From: CAYVFC01 sp964450715
Lineage (GTDB): Bacteria > Myxococcota_A > Polyangia > Polyangiales > JAFGIB01
Assembly: GCA_964450715.1 (NCBI GenBank)
Contig: CAYVFC010000021.1
Coordinates: 12,998-76,997, forward strand
Direction: 5' to 3'
DNA: 64,000 nt
In this document: piece by piece, positions 49,129-58,092 of the stretch
Position numbering within the stretch: the first letter of the stretch is position 1
Layout of the letters: every line of letters begins with the position of its first letter
Notes under the pieces: model-generated
The model's database searches: none
What the model saw: only the letters and a program-made list of their open reading frames with translations
Told to the model about the DNA's origin: nothing
Position numbers and translations under genes: made by a program

Positions 49129-51324
49129 CTATTCGTATCGCAACGCTTCCACCGGGCGCAGCTTATTGGCCAGAAACGCCGGGTAGATGGTCACCACCAG
49201 GCATACGACCACTGCCGCCAGCCCTACCAGCGCGAACTCGATGCCGTCGACGTGAACGGGCAGGTGGTCGATGTAATAGACCTCCGGATCCAACGGCGGG
49301 ATCCGCAGGTGCTCGGCCGAGTAGCACACCATATAGCCGAGAAACAGCCCCAGCACCGCTCCCAGCGTGCCGATCAGCCCGCCCTCCAGGATGAATACGC
49401 CGACCACGGAACGGTCGCTGCTTCCCATGGCCTTGAGGATGGCCACTTCGCGCCCCTTTTCCTGAACCATCAGGGTGAGCGTGCCGGCGATGCAGAAGCT
49501 CGCCACCAGTATGGCGATGCCGAGCACCAGGAACATCACCAGCTTCTCCAGCTCGAGCGCCCCGAACAGCCGGCTGTTGAGCTGCTGCCAGTCCCGGATA
49601 CGCAGGTCGCTTCTGCCCGCCGCTTTTCGCAGCCGCCCGGCCACGGCGGGCGCGTGTTCGGGCTCGACCACCTTCACCTCGATGCCGCCGACGGTCTCGC
49701 CGGTATTCATGAAGCGTTGCGCGGTGGCCAGCTCTACGTAGGCGTGCTTCATGTCGTACTCGTACATCCCGCTGTAGAAGACGCCGGCCACCCGGAAGGC
49801 GCGGGTTTTGGGCATGGGGCCCGACGGCCCCAGCGCGCCCAGGGGTGCGACCACGTTGACCTCGTCTCCCAGGTAGACGCGCAGAGCGCGCGCCAGCTCC
49901 TGTCCCAGGATGATGCCCGGCAACACCTCCCTGTCGTCGGCCGGCGGCGTTTCTATCTTGCGCTTCAGGAAATGCTCCAACTCCAGGTCCGCGCTCCTCG
50001 CCACGGTCCTATCCGGCGGGCTGCCGTTTCGACCGCTTCCGGACGCCGGTTGCGGGATGTCGCGGCCCTCGGCAGCTTCCCAGTCCGGCGGCCGGGTTTT
50101 GTCGCGTTTACCCGCTCGCCCTGCATCCGGCTCCGGGGCGTTCTTGGCCCTGCCTTTCCGTTTGCCTTGTGACCCGCTCGGTAGAGGCACCACCATCGAG
50201 CGTAACATCCCGGGCGGAAGGCTCAGCAGCCGCTCCGGGTACTCTAGATACTGCAGGCTTCCCGACTTGAGGTTCTTGGGAAGGTCGGTGGTGTCACCCA
50301 CGGTCTCCGGATCGACCCCGTGCAGGATAGCCGTGGCCAGGTTGGAGACGCTGGAGAGCATGGTCTCGCCGGTTACGTAGGGTGACGCTCCTGATACCTG
50401 TTTCGAGTTAGATACCTTTTCCAGAAGCGGCTTCCAGTCAGCGATACCTCCGTGGGCCACGTCGACCACGATGTGGGCGCTATGGCCCAGGATCTTACGC
50501 TTCAGGTCCGAGCGAAAACCGCCCATGACAGAGAGGGTGGTGGTGAGCGCGCAGCAGGAGATGGTCACCGCGGCCACCGACACCACGCTGATGGCTGCCA
50601 GGAAACCGCTTTTGTGCGCCCTCAGGTGGCGCGCCGCTACCATGGTCTGGAACCCCAGGGCCTCAATCGCGTCGAGCAGCAGGGGCACCAAACGGACGGT
50701 TAACCGCAGCACCGCCAGCGTGACGAGCACGTGTCTGAGGATGGGCAGCTCTAGCGCGTCCGGGTTCTCGGCGGGCGGCCGGCTCGGAAGATAGATCCAG
50801 GCCGCGATCACCCCGGCCAACAGCAGCACGTCGGCCACGAACCAGATCCTGGACCGTACGATGGGGCGTAGCTGGAACCAGGCGAGCAGCGGAGCCCAGA
50901 GCATGAACAGCGCGGTGATTATCGAAGCAGCGATGGCGCCCGGCAGCGACGCCCTAGCGTTCGCCAACAGGCCCGCCGCTGTCGGTGCTCCCAGGTACAG
51001 GGCCACGTCCGGTCCGAGCAGCAGCGCTACCAGTACGGCGTTGTCCAGCGCGTGCACCACACCGCCGAGCGCGCTTACCAGCAGCCGCACCTGTCCGCGC
51101 CGGTCTCGCGGCAGCGACCTGAGCTGGACGAATACCCTTAACGCGAGAACGAGCAGAACGGCCGACCAGGCCAGGGCCACGAAGGCCAGGCCCGCCGCGT
51201 TGTCCCGGTTGAATGCGGCCAGAAACAGCAGCCTCTCGCTCCGCACGGCCATCACGCCCTCGAGCAGCAGCACGAAGGGAACCAGCACGGCGTAGGTGGC
51301 AGCGGAGCGGCTCACCCGGCTCAC
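49129..51324 (-). CDS. LolC/LolE-type lipoprotein-releasing permease with large N-terminal membrane extension
   Basis: A 731-residue permease, far longer than the usual 400-415. Residues 1-215 add about five or six hydrophobic helices not found in LolC/E. The canonical start is near residue 225 (FQTMVAARHLRAHKSGFLAA), followed by TM1, a MacB-like periplasmic domain (HSAHIVVDVAHGG...) and the final three TM helices with VQEKGREVAILKAMGSSDRSV and the end NKLRPVEALRYE. An extra disordered insert of about 90 residues (390-480, rich in K/R/P/G) lies inside the periplasmic domain. It starts with GTG at 51324, overlapping the lysS stop (GTGA), so it is translationally coupled. A homodimer with LolD is expected. 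Confidence 0.88.
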   Translation of the reverse strand: MSRVSRSAATYAVLVPFVLLLEGVMAVRSERLLFLAAFNRDNAAGLAFVALAWSAVLLVLALRVFVQLRSLPRDRRGQVRLLVSALGGVVHALDNAVLVALLLGPDVALYLGAPTAAGLLANARASLPGAIAASIITALFMLWAPLLAWFQLRPIVRSRIWFVADVLLLAGVIAAWIYLPSRPPAENPDALELPILRHVLVTLAVLRLTVRLVPLLLDAIEALGFQTMVAARHLRAHKSGFLAAISVVSVAAVTISCCALTTTLSVMGGFRSDLKRKILGHSAHIVVDVAHGGIADWKPLLEKVSNSKQVSGASPYVTGETMLSSVSNLATAILHGVDPETVGDTTDLPKNLKSGSLQYLEYPERLLSLPPGMLRSMVVPLPSGSQGKRKGRAKNAPEPDAGRAGKRDKTRPPDWEAAEGRDIPQPASGSGRNGSPPDRTVARSADLELEHFLKRKIETPPADDREVLPGIILGQELARALRVYLGDEVNVVAPLGALGPSGPMPKTRAFRVAGVFYSGMYEYDMKHAYVELATAQRFMNTGETVGGIEVKVVEPEHAPAVAGRLRKAAGRSDLRIRDWQQLNSRLFGALELEKLVMFLVLGIAILVASFCIAGTLTLMVQEKGREVAILKAMGSSDRSVVGVFILEGGLIGTLGAVLGLFLGYMVCYSAEHLRIPPLDPEVYYIDHLPVHVDGIEFALVGLAAVVVCLVVTIYPAFLANKLRPVEALRYE

Positions 51325-52919
51325 CTGGCTTCCGGCTTGAGCAGCGGAAACAGCAGCACGTCGCGGATGGAGGGCTGCCCGCAGAGGAACATCACCAACC
51401 GGTCGACGCCCAGGCCGAAACCCGCGGCCGGAGGCATCCCGTGCATGAGCGCGCGCACGTAGTCCTCGTCGAAATCCATGGCCTCCTGGTCGCCGCGCTC
51501 CCGCTCGGCCAGCTGCGCCCTGAACCTATCGGCTTGCTGGTCCGGATCATTCATCTCGCTAAAAGCGTTGGCAATTTCTTTACCTTCAAGAAAAATCTCG
51601 AAACGATCTACCCATTGCGGGTCCTGGTCGTTGCGCCGAGCCAGGGGAGAGCTCTCCACGGGATGCTCGGTGATAAAGACCGGCACCGAGCGCGAGCCGT
51701 CCTCGGTGCGGTACAGGGCGGGCAACTGCTCCTCGGCTATCAGCTCGAAGAGCCGGTGGACGCGCTCGCCATAGGTGCGGCAGCCCGACATCAGGGCGCG
51801 GTCCGCCTCGTCCAGCCTGGGCAGCATCTGCTCGACCGCCGCTCGCAGCTTCCCGTCGTCCATCACCCCCGGCCCGTCCAGCACCTCGGCCCAGGGCGTG
51901 GCCTGCACCGCGCCGCTTCCCGCCCGCTCGATGCGGTCGGCAAGCGCTTGGCGCATGGTCACCCGCTTCCAGGGCGAGGCCAGGTCGAAGGCCCGGTCAG
52001 CGCACAGCTCGGGAAAGGCCTCCTGCATTTCGGTATCCACCCGCTTCACCATCTCCATTCCGAGCTCGATCAGATCCTCGAAGGTGGCGTAGGCCAGGTA
52101 GAACTCGACGATGGTGAACTCGGGGTTGTGCCGCGTGCTCACCCCCTCGTTACGAAAGCAGCGGCCCAGCTCGTACACGCGGTCGAACCCGCCGACCAGC
52201 AGCCGCTTGAGATAGAGCTCGGGGGCGACCCTGAGATAGAGGGGGATATCCAGGGCGTTATGGTGGGTGGTGAAGGGCCGGGCCAGGGCGCCGCCCAGCA
52301 ATGAGTTCAGCATCGGCGTCTCGACCTCGAGAAAGCCCCGTTCCTCGAGAAAGCGCCGCAGGGTGGTCAAGATCAGGGCTCGGGCCCGGAACACGCCCGC
52401 CACCTGTTCGTTGGCGAAAAGGTCCACGTAGCGCTGCCGGTAGCGTTTCTCCACGTCGGTCAGCCCATGCCACTTGGCCGGGAGCGGCAGCAGCGCCTTG
52501 GACAGGTGGCGGTAGCGCAGGGCCTTGACTGCCAGCTGTCTGGTTTTGGTTTTCATCAGCGGCCCGGTCACGGCCACGTGGTCGCCCAGGTCCACCGTCT
52601 TGTATACCGCCGCTTCTTCGTCGGGCAGCGCCTCGGGCCGCACCAGCGCCTGCGCGCTGCCGTGGGGCGTGCGAATGACCAGGAAGGGCCCGCGCTTGGC
52701 CATCACCCGTCCGTAGAGCGAAAAGCGCTCCGCGTCTTCCGGGGTCTCTTGCTCGCCCGGCAAGCGCTCGCGCGCCGCCTCGTCGCCGGCGATGCGGAGC
52801 ACCTCGCGCCGCCGCGCGTCGTCGCCCGCGAAGTCGTTGGGGTAGGGGGGGGAGCCCGCCTCGCCGAGCGCGGCGACGTGCTTCCTCCGGGCCAGTATCA
52901 GTTCGTCCTCGGTCGCCAC
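51321..52919 (-). CDS. lysS: lysyl-tRNA synthetase, class II
   Basis: A 532-residue enzyme charging tRNA-Lys. The OB-fold anticodon-binding domain (FSLYGRVMAKRGPFLVI) is followed by the class II core: motif 1 region RFLEERGFLEVETPMLN, motif 2 RCFRNEGVSTRHNPEFT and motif 3 GFGLGVDRLVMFL. It starts with GTG at 52919, 22 bases before the end of prfB in another frame, and overlaps lolC/E at its end by four bases, giving a tightly packed prfB-lysS-lolC/E unit. Confidence 0.96.
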   Translation of the reverse strand: MATEDELILARRKHVAALGEAGSPPYPNDFAGDDARRREVLRIAGDEAARERLPGEQETPEDAERFSLYGRVMAKRGPFLVIRTPHGSAQALVRPEALPDEEAAVYKTVDLGDHVAVTGPLMKTKTRQLAVKALRYRHLSKALLPLPAKWHGLTDVEKRYRQRYVDLFANEQVAGVFRARALILTTLRRFLEERGFLEVETPMLNSLLGGALARPFTTHHNALDIPLYLRVAPELYLKRLLVGGFDRVYELGRCFRNEGVSTRHNPEFTIVEFYLAYATFEDLIELGMEMVKRVDTEMQEAFPELCADRAFDLASPWKRVTMRQALADRIERAGSGAVQATPWAEVLDGPGVMDDGKLRAAVEQMLPRLDEADRALMSGCRTYGERVHRLFELIAEEQLPALYRTEDGSRSVPVFITEHPVESSPLARRNDQDPQWVDRFEIFLEGKEIANAFSEMNDPDQQADRFRAQLAERERGDQEAMDFDEDYVRALMHGMPPAAGFGLGVDRLVMFLCGQPSIRDVLLFPLLKPEAR

Positions 52920-54017
52920 TTGAGATACGCCTCGATGAATTCGTCCAGGTCCCCGTCCAGGACCGCGTTCACGTTACCGGTCTTGTGCTCGGTTCGCTCG
53001 TCCTTGACCAGCGTGTACGGCGCCAGCGTGTAGGTACGCACCTGAGAGCCGAAGTCGATGGCCATCTTGCCGCTGCCGTAGCTCTGCTGAAATTTCGCCT
53101 CCCGTTCCAGCCGCTCCTTCTCGAATAGCCTACCTCTGAGGATCTTCATGGCCGTCGACCGGTTCTTGTGCTGGGAGCGCTCGGCGCGGCAGGTGACCAC
53201 GATGCCGCTCGGCAGGTGGGTCAGGCGCACGGCCGACTCGGTCTTGTTGACGTGCTGGCCGCCGGCGCCGCTCGAGCGAAAGGTGTCGACCTTGAGGTCC
53301 TCGACCTTGATCTCGATATCGCCCACGTCCTCGTCCAGGTTCGGCACCACGAATACCGCGGCAAAGCCGGTGTGGCGCCTGGCGTTGGCGTCGAAGGGGC
53401 TGATGCGGATGAGCCGATGTACCCCGTTCTCGGCCCGGAGAAAACCGTAAGCGTAGGGCCCCTGCACCGTGAACGATACGTCCTTGATACCGGCGTCGTC
53501 CGCGGGCTGCAGGTCGACGACTTCGGTCTTGAAGCCCTTGCGTTCGCACCAGCGCAGGTACATGCGCATCAGCATCTCGGCCCAGTCCTGGGCGTCGATA
53601 CCGCCCGCCCCCGGATTGATGGAGACGATGGCGTCCGAGCTGTCCTGCGGCCCCGAGAGCAGCTGCCTGAGCTCTGCCTCCCGTAGGCTCTTTTCCAGCT
53701 GCTCGGTCTGCTCGGCCAGATCCCCGAGCAGCGCCTCCTCCTCCTCCTCCTCCGCCATCTCCAGCAGCTCCAGAAGGTCTTTGGTCTCGCGCTCGAGCTT
53801 TTCGTACCGGTTGAGCGTCTGCTCGACCAGGGCGCGCCTCCCCATTGCCTTTTTCGCCCGCTCCTGGTCGGCCCAGAAACCCTCTTGTTGCGTGCGCTCG
53901 TCCAGCTCCCTCAGCTCGCGGCGCAGTGCGTCCAAGTCAAAGGTACCTCCCCAGCGTATCGAGACGCTGCGAGAGTGAGCTGAGGGTTTGACGGATGACG
54001 ACGACCGATGCTTCCAT
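52898..54017 (-). CDS. prfB: peptide chain release factor 2, programmed +1 frameshift
   Basis: RF2 recognises UAA and UGA stops. An ATG at 54017 begins MEASVVVIRQTLSSL and reaches CTT (codon 26) followed by in-frame TGA at 53939-53937. The context GGGGAGGTACCTTTGAC, with an internal Shine-Dalgarno just before CTTTGAC, is the classical autoregulatory slip site. A +1 shift continues D-L-D-A-L-R-R-E and gives 372 residues. The SPF anticodon-like motif lies in RLIRISPFDANARR, and GGQ in SGAGGQHVNKTESA. The frame after the shift has no normal start, so shifting is required. The 3' end overlaps lysS by 22 bases. Confidence 0.95.
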
Positions 54018-54136
54018 GACCTTTACCCGGGTAACCCGCGCGCCGGTGCGGGGGCAGAGACCTGGTAGCCCGGGCGGCCCTTCGTGTCAACGGTACCGTT
54101 CAGCGGGCTACTCGAACACAAACGACGGCGGCAGGT

Positions 54137-54556
54137 TCACTGCTCGTCTTTTCGGTCGCCCATCAGCTTGTCATAGAGCGCTTGACCCAGGCTGCTGATC
54201 ATCAGCCGCTCTACCTCCCTCTCGACCGACTGCCGTTCCGCTTCGTTATCGTAGACGAACCCGATTCCCATACCCGGGTCCTGTCCCTCCTCGACGTCGG
54301 AGGGATTCACGATCCAATGGACCTTTCCCTTCAGCTCCAGCGGCTTGTTCAGCTTGGGGATGGTCAGCTTGAAAAGGAACTCCGTGCCGATCGGCAGCGG
54401 TCGCTCGGTAGCGACGAAGGTGCCCCCCCGGCTGATGTTGCGGGTGTAGTCGGCGAAGAAAGAGTTCAGCCGCTTGTACTCGACGCGCAGCTCGATGGGC
54501 GCTCTGGTGTGCTGTCGCCGGTTGTTCGGGAAGTCGTCATCCACGGTCGCAACCAT
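54137..54556 (-). CDS. PilZ-domain protein
   Basis: A 139-residue single-domain PilZ protein with the c-di-GMP signature RRQHTR (RxxxR) near residue 12 and NISRGGTF (D/NxSxxG) near residue 38. It ends with a helical tail. It resembles the short PilZ family expanded in myxobacteria (TIGR02266-like, from memory). The ATG at 54556 is chosen because the upstream TTG lacks a ribosome site. It lies 119 bases downstream of the prfB start region, divergent in promoter terms from nothing obvious, so its target is unknown. Confidence 0.85.
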   Translation of the reverse strand: MVATVDDDFPNNRRQHTRAPIELRVEYKRLNSFFADYTRNISRGGTFVATERPLPIGTEFLFKLTIPKLNKPLELKGKVHWIVNPSDVEEGQDPGMGIGFVYDNEAERQSVEREVERLMISSLGQALYDKLMGDRKDEQ

Positions 54557-54813
54557 AGAATCGTTCGGCGGGCGGGTCAAAGCGTAAACTCCGGATCTTC
54601 ACCCGCGGCACGAGCGGCCGCTTGACTTGCGGGTAGGTCCAGACCTAGGCTACGACCCCTGAATCGGCGACCTTCCAGCAGTCGTAAGCATGGCGAAAAA
54701 ACCGGAGTAACGGGCGTATCGGCGGTCGCGTCGAGGGAACCGGATGCGCAGCGAGAACCGAGGGAAGGCTCACCAGAGGAGGAGCATTCCGGTCCCACCG
54801 ACCGGTCTAGCGG

Positions 54814-54819
54814 TATAAT
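54814..54819 (+). promoter_or_regulatory. consensus -10 hexamer abutting the S1-protein start codon
   Basis: TATAAT lies at 54814-54819, one base before the GTG start. If used, transcription would begin inside or just after the start codon, implying a leaderless mRNA or a later start. No good -35 is present at 16-18 bases upstream. Confidence 0.35.
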
Positions 54820-54820
54820 A

Positions 54821-57379
54821 GTGAGCGACGGAAATCCAAGCGTATCCGATGAACCGACCTCCGCGGAAGCGCCGGGGGAGCAGGAGAGTCCGCAGCCGGG
54901 CGAGCGGTCAGCAGCCGAGGCCACCGGTCCGGATGAGGGCAGGTCGCCGTCCGGTCCGGTCGAAACCGGTACCGACGCGGTAGCGGCGCAGGAGGCTCGG
55001 GCCGTCCCGGATGCCGCCGTCGAGCCGGGCGCGGCAGCCGAGCCAGCGCAGGCCGCTGCCGAGACCGGGCTCTCTCAGGCCGAGGGCGAAGCCCCCGCAG
55101 CATCGCCCGAGCAGGCCGAAGGGGAACCGGCCGTGGCCGAGCCGTCGACCGAGGAGCAGGTCGAGAAAGCCGCGAGCGAGCCGCCCGCGGGCGGGATGAC
55201 CTCGAGCGAGCCGCCGACTGCGACTGCGGGAGGTTCGAAGCGCAAGCGCAAGAAGAAGCGAAAGCAGCCGGCGGGCGAGACCGCGGAAGCGGCCGGCAAG
55301 GGCGCTGAGGAAAAGGAGGGCAAGGGCAAGGAGGGCAAGTCCAAGGAAGCTTCCCACCTGCCATTCATTCGTTTCTTGAGCAGCGGCGCCTCCAGCAAGC
55401 GGCACTTCTTCGCGGTCGGCGAGGTAGTAGCCGGCAGGGTTCTCAGCAACGAAGGCGGATCTGTCGTGGTCGACCTCTTCGGGAAAGCGACCGCCATCGC
55501 GGACGAGATGGAGCCCCGTGAGATCGAGTTCCCGGAGAAAGGGGACGAAACCGAGGCCGAGCAGCCGGCCGCGGCCGGCGAGCAGACCCCCGAGCAAACG
55601 GACGCAGAGAGCGCCGGTACCCAGGAGGGGGGCGAGGCGACCGAGCCGGAACCCGCGGAGGCGGAGAGCGCGGAATCTGATGCGGCCGTTGCAGCCGGAG
55701 AAGGCGTCGAGCCCGCGACCGAGGAACGGGAGACGGTTCCCGAGGAGGCGCGCGCCGTTGGCGGCGACGAGGCGGAAGCGGCCGGGCGGCAACCTGCCGC
55801 GATCGAGCAGGGCGCGTCGACGGCAAAGGACGAAGAGCCGCAGGCGGCTGCGCAGGAGCCGCCGGTGGCCGCCGATACTTCCGCGGCCCCGGCGGTCGAG
55901 GCAGCGCCGGAAACCGAGCAGCCGCCGCCGCCGTCCGCCGCCGATGGCGCGGCGGCCGCTTCGCTGCAGCCGGAGGCATCCGGGGAACCGGAGGCGAAAG
56001 ACTCCGAGGATGACGCCGAGCAGACCGCGAGCGGGGAGCTTGAAGCTCCGGCGGATGAGGAAGCCGAGGTCGAACCGCCACCACCGTTACAACCGGGAGC
56101 GATTTACAGGGGGCGCATCGGTGCCATCGCCGAGAGCGGTCACGTCGGTATCGTCAATCGTTGGGTCGATCCGAAAGCGGTGCGCGGTAGAATCGAGCGG
56201 TTACGCGAGCAGCGCAAGCGCGTACGCGGCGTGGTGTTCGGGTTCAACCGAGGCGGATTCGACGTCCTGGTAGACGGCATCCGCGCCTTCTGTCCGGCCA
56301 GCGGTATGTCGCTGGAGGACATAGAAAACCCCAGGCAATACGTGGGTCAGAAGCTCGAGTTCACCTTGCCGGCGGCCAAGGGAAGCGCCGACGCCAAGGA
56401 TCTGGTGGTCAGTCGGAGGTCCATCCTCGAGAAGGAGAACCGCAAGCGGGTCAAGGAGCTGCTGCGGTCCTTGCAGCCCGGTCAGAAGATCAGGGGCAAG
56501 GTCAGCCAGGTCCGCGAGTACGGGCTGTTCGTGGATATCGGGGGCGTAGACGGTCTCGTGCACCAGTCCGAGCTCTCCTACGCGTTCGGCGTCAAGCCGC
56601 AAGAGGTCGCCGCGGTGGGCGACGAGGTCGACGTGCAGGTGATCAAGGTGGGCTCGGACGGCGAGGGGCAGAAGGAACGCATCACCCGGGTAAACCTCTC
56701 CATCAAGGCGCTGTTGCCCGATCCCTGGGATACCCATGCCGATGCGATAGCCGAAGGAAGCGTGCAGAAGGGCAAGGTCACCCGAACCACCGACTTCGGC
56801 GCCTTCGTCGAGCTGGCTCCCTCCATCGAAGGGTTGCTGCACATCACCGAGCTGGGCAGGGAGCTCAAGCACGCCAACCAGGCCGTGAAAGAGGGTGAGG
56901 AGCTTCACGTGGTAGTGGAGAGGGCGGACCGCAAGACGCGCCGCGTCTCGCTCTCCAAGCTCTCCGCCCAAGCCGCCCGGGAGTTCGAGGAGGGCACGCT
57001 GGAAGAGAGGGGCAAGCGGCCGCCGAGCCTGCAGCCGGGTGCCCGGGTAAAGGTCAAGATCGACGCGGCCGATCACCGCGGTCTGAACGTGCGGGTGGTG
57101 GGAGCCGCCGGCAAGCGGGGGCGCGGATTCATCCCCGGTAGTGAGACGGGCAAGGAACGGGGGACCGATCTCAGGAAGGCTTTCCCGGCCGGCACCGAGC
57201 TGGAGGTAAAAGTTCTCGGGGTCGACCGGGACGGCGGCTTGAAGTGCTCTATAAAGGCACTGGCCATCGACGAAGAACGTCGTGCGGTCAGGGAGTACCG
57301 GCGAGAGGCGGCCAAGCAGGGATTCGGGACCTTCGGCGACCTGCTGCGCGCCAAGCTGGGCGACGCCAAGCAGGAGTGA
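54821..57379 (+). CDS. S1 RNA-binding repeat protein with acidic low-complexity inserts
   Basis: 852 residues. Residues 1-130 are Ala/Glu/Pro-rich; a Lys-rich patch (KRKRKKKRK, about 140-150) follows; an S1-like strand block (FAVGEVVAGRVLSNEGGSVV) appears at about 195-235. About 190 residues of E/A/P-rich sequence follow, and from about 425 come four S1-type domains (YRGRIGAIAESG; IRGKVSQVREYGLFVDIGGV; QKGKVTRTTDFGAFVEL; VKVKIDAADHRGLNV). The first S1 domain therefore appears split by the acidic insert. It resembles ribosomal protein S1-like RNA binders. The GTG at 54821 is the furthest possible start; it has no ribosome site and abuts a TATAAT. Confidence 0.8.
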   Translation: MSDGNPSVSDEPTSAEAPGEQESPQPGERSAAEATGPDEGRSPSGPVETGTDAVAAQEARAVPDAAVEPGAAAEPAQAAAETGLSQAEGEAPAASPEQAEGEPAVAEPSTEEQVEKAASEPPAGGMTSSEPPTATAGGSKRKRKKKRKQPAGETAEAAGKGAEEKEGKGKEGKSKEASHLPFIRFLSSGASSKRHFFAVGEVVAGRVLSNEGGSVVVDLFGKATAIADEMEPREIEFPEKGDETEAEQPAAAGEQTPEQTDAESAGTQEGGEATEPEPAEAESAESDAAVAAGEGVEPATEERETVPEEARAVGGDEAEAAGRQPAAIEQGASTAKDEEPQAAAQEPPVAADTSAAPAVEAAPETEQPPPPSAADGAAAASLQPEASGEPEAKDSEDDAEQTASGELEAPADEEAEVEPPPPLQPGAIYRGRIGAIAESGHVGIVNRWVDPKAVRGRIERLREQRKRVRGVVFGFNRGGFDVLVDGIRAFCPASGMSLEDIENPRQYVGQKLEFTLPAAKGSADAKDLVVSRRSILEKENRKRVKELLRSLQPGQKIRGKVSQVREYGLFVDIGGVDGLVHQSELSYAFGVKPQEVAAVGDEVDVQVIKVGSDGEGQKERITRVNLSIKALLPDPWDTHADAIAEGSVQKGKVTRTTDFGAFVELAPSIEGLLHITELGRELKHANQAVKEGEELHVVVERADRKTRRVSLSKLSAQAAREFEEGTLEERGKRPPSLQPGARVKVKIDAADHRGLNVRVVGAAGKRGRGFIPGSETGKERGTDLRKAFPAGTELEVKVLGVDRDGGLKCSIKALAIDEERRAVREYRREAAKQGFGTFGDLLRAKLGDAKQE

Positions 57380-57437
57380 GCTGCGGGCCGGAGGTGATTG
57401 CGCCGACGGCCTTGTGTTGCTACACAGTGCGCACCGA

Positions 57438-57512
57438 GGGCGATTAACTCAGAGGTAGAGTGCCTTCTTCACACGGAGGATGTCGCTGGTTCAAGTCCAG
57501 CATCGCCCACCA
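57438..57512 (+). tRNA. tRNA-Val (anticodon CAC)
   Basis: A 75-nt cloverleaf: acceptor GGGCGAT/ATCGCCC, D stem ACTC/GAGT, anticodon stem CCTTC/GGAGG around loop TTCACAC (anticodon CAC), T stem GCTGG/CCAGC with loop TTCAAGT, then A plus encoded CCA. It lies alone 58 bases after the S1-protein gene. Confidence 0.97.
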
Positions 57513-57569
57513 AGAGTAACCGGGGAACGTCTTCGATTGGCCTTGCCGGCGGAGAGACGGTTTGGTGAG

Positions 57570-57708
57570 GAGCCGGGAGGTATGGCCCGGAGACGCTCCG
57601 GCCCCCGTTACCTCGTTCAGCGGGAATTTCCTTTACGGATTTCGAAGAGCCGTTTGGTATCGTGAAGCACTCTTTTTGAGTTGCGCTCCGGGCCATACCT
57701 CCCGGCTC
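57570..57708. repeat. 23-bp perfect inverted repeat pair, 93-nt spacer
   Basis: GAGCCGGGAGGTATGGCCCG continuing GAG at 57570-57592 is exactly complementary to 57686-57708. The flanks are also partly complementary (GAGACGG at 57553 and CCGTCTC at 57716). Confidence 0.75.
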
Positions 57709-57793
57709 TGCAGGCCGTCTCGCCGCACTCGATGACCGAAGCGGCGCGGCGCGCGCCGGCAAGGCCAGGCGGCGTATCGGCGCCGCGACCCAT

Positions 57794-57822
57794 GTCATTC
57801 CGACCGCAGGGAGGAATCTCCT
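57794..57822. repeat. family C motif, half-copy
   Basis: GTCATTCCGACCGCAGGGAG followed by GAATCTCC matches the left arm of the 10320-10382 palindrome with a few changes. Confidence 0.6.
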
Positions 57823-57858
57823 TCCGACGAAGCACGACCCCCTCCGTTCGTCGTAAGT

Positions 57859-58011
57859 GTCCGTGACAAAATAACTCGATCAGGTTTCGGAGCGCGACGG
57901 CCCCGGATGCAAGGCGCGACGACGAGGAATATTGGGGATATTTCGAGGAGGAGCAACGCAGCAGACGGGGCCGTCCCGCCCGAAAGATGGATGAGTTATT
58001 TTGTCACGGAC
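57859..58011. repeat. family A palindromic repeat, copy 3
   Basis: Perfect 19-bp arms at 57859-57877 and 57993-58011 (GTCCGTGACAAAATAACTC) enclose the conserved core GGATGCAAGGCGCGACGACG, AGGAATATTGGGGATATTTC and GAGGAGGAGCAACGCAGC, and GGGACGGCCCC-type ends. The arms share nothing with copies 1 and 2. It is located beyond the purA 3' end. Confidence 0.88.
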
Positions 58012-58092
58012 GCTAAGTGCTCCTGCCTCAGCGGCCGGGCGCGAGCGCTCGCCTGCGGATTGTCGGGGGTGGGGATGAGACCGACTCGCCGC

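Larger units (their letters stand above)
57513..58092. other. repeat-rich intergenic region between tRNA-Val(CAC) and purA
   Basis: 580 bp with no gene. From left to right it holds a 23-bp inverted repeat pair (57570-57708), a family C half-motif (57794-57822) and a family A element (57859-58011). Confidence 0.75.

Noticed and set aside
57438..58011. A second integrated element at tRNA-Val(CAC)
   Set aside because: No integrase or att-like duplication of the tRNA is visible; the downstream DNA is only short palindromic repeats.
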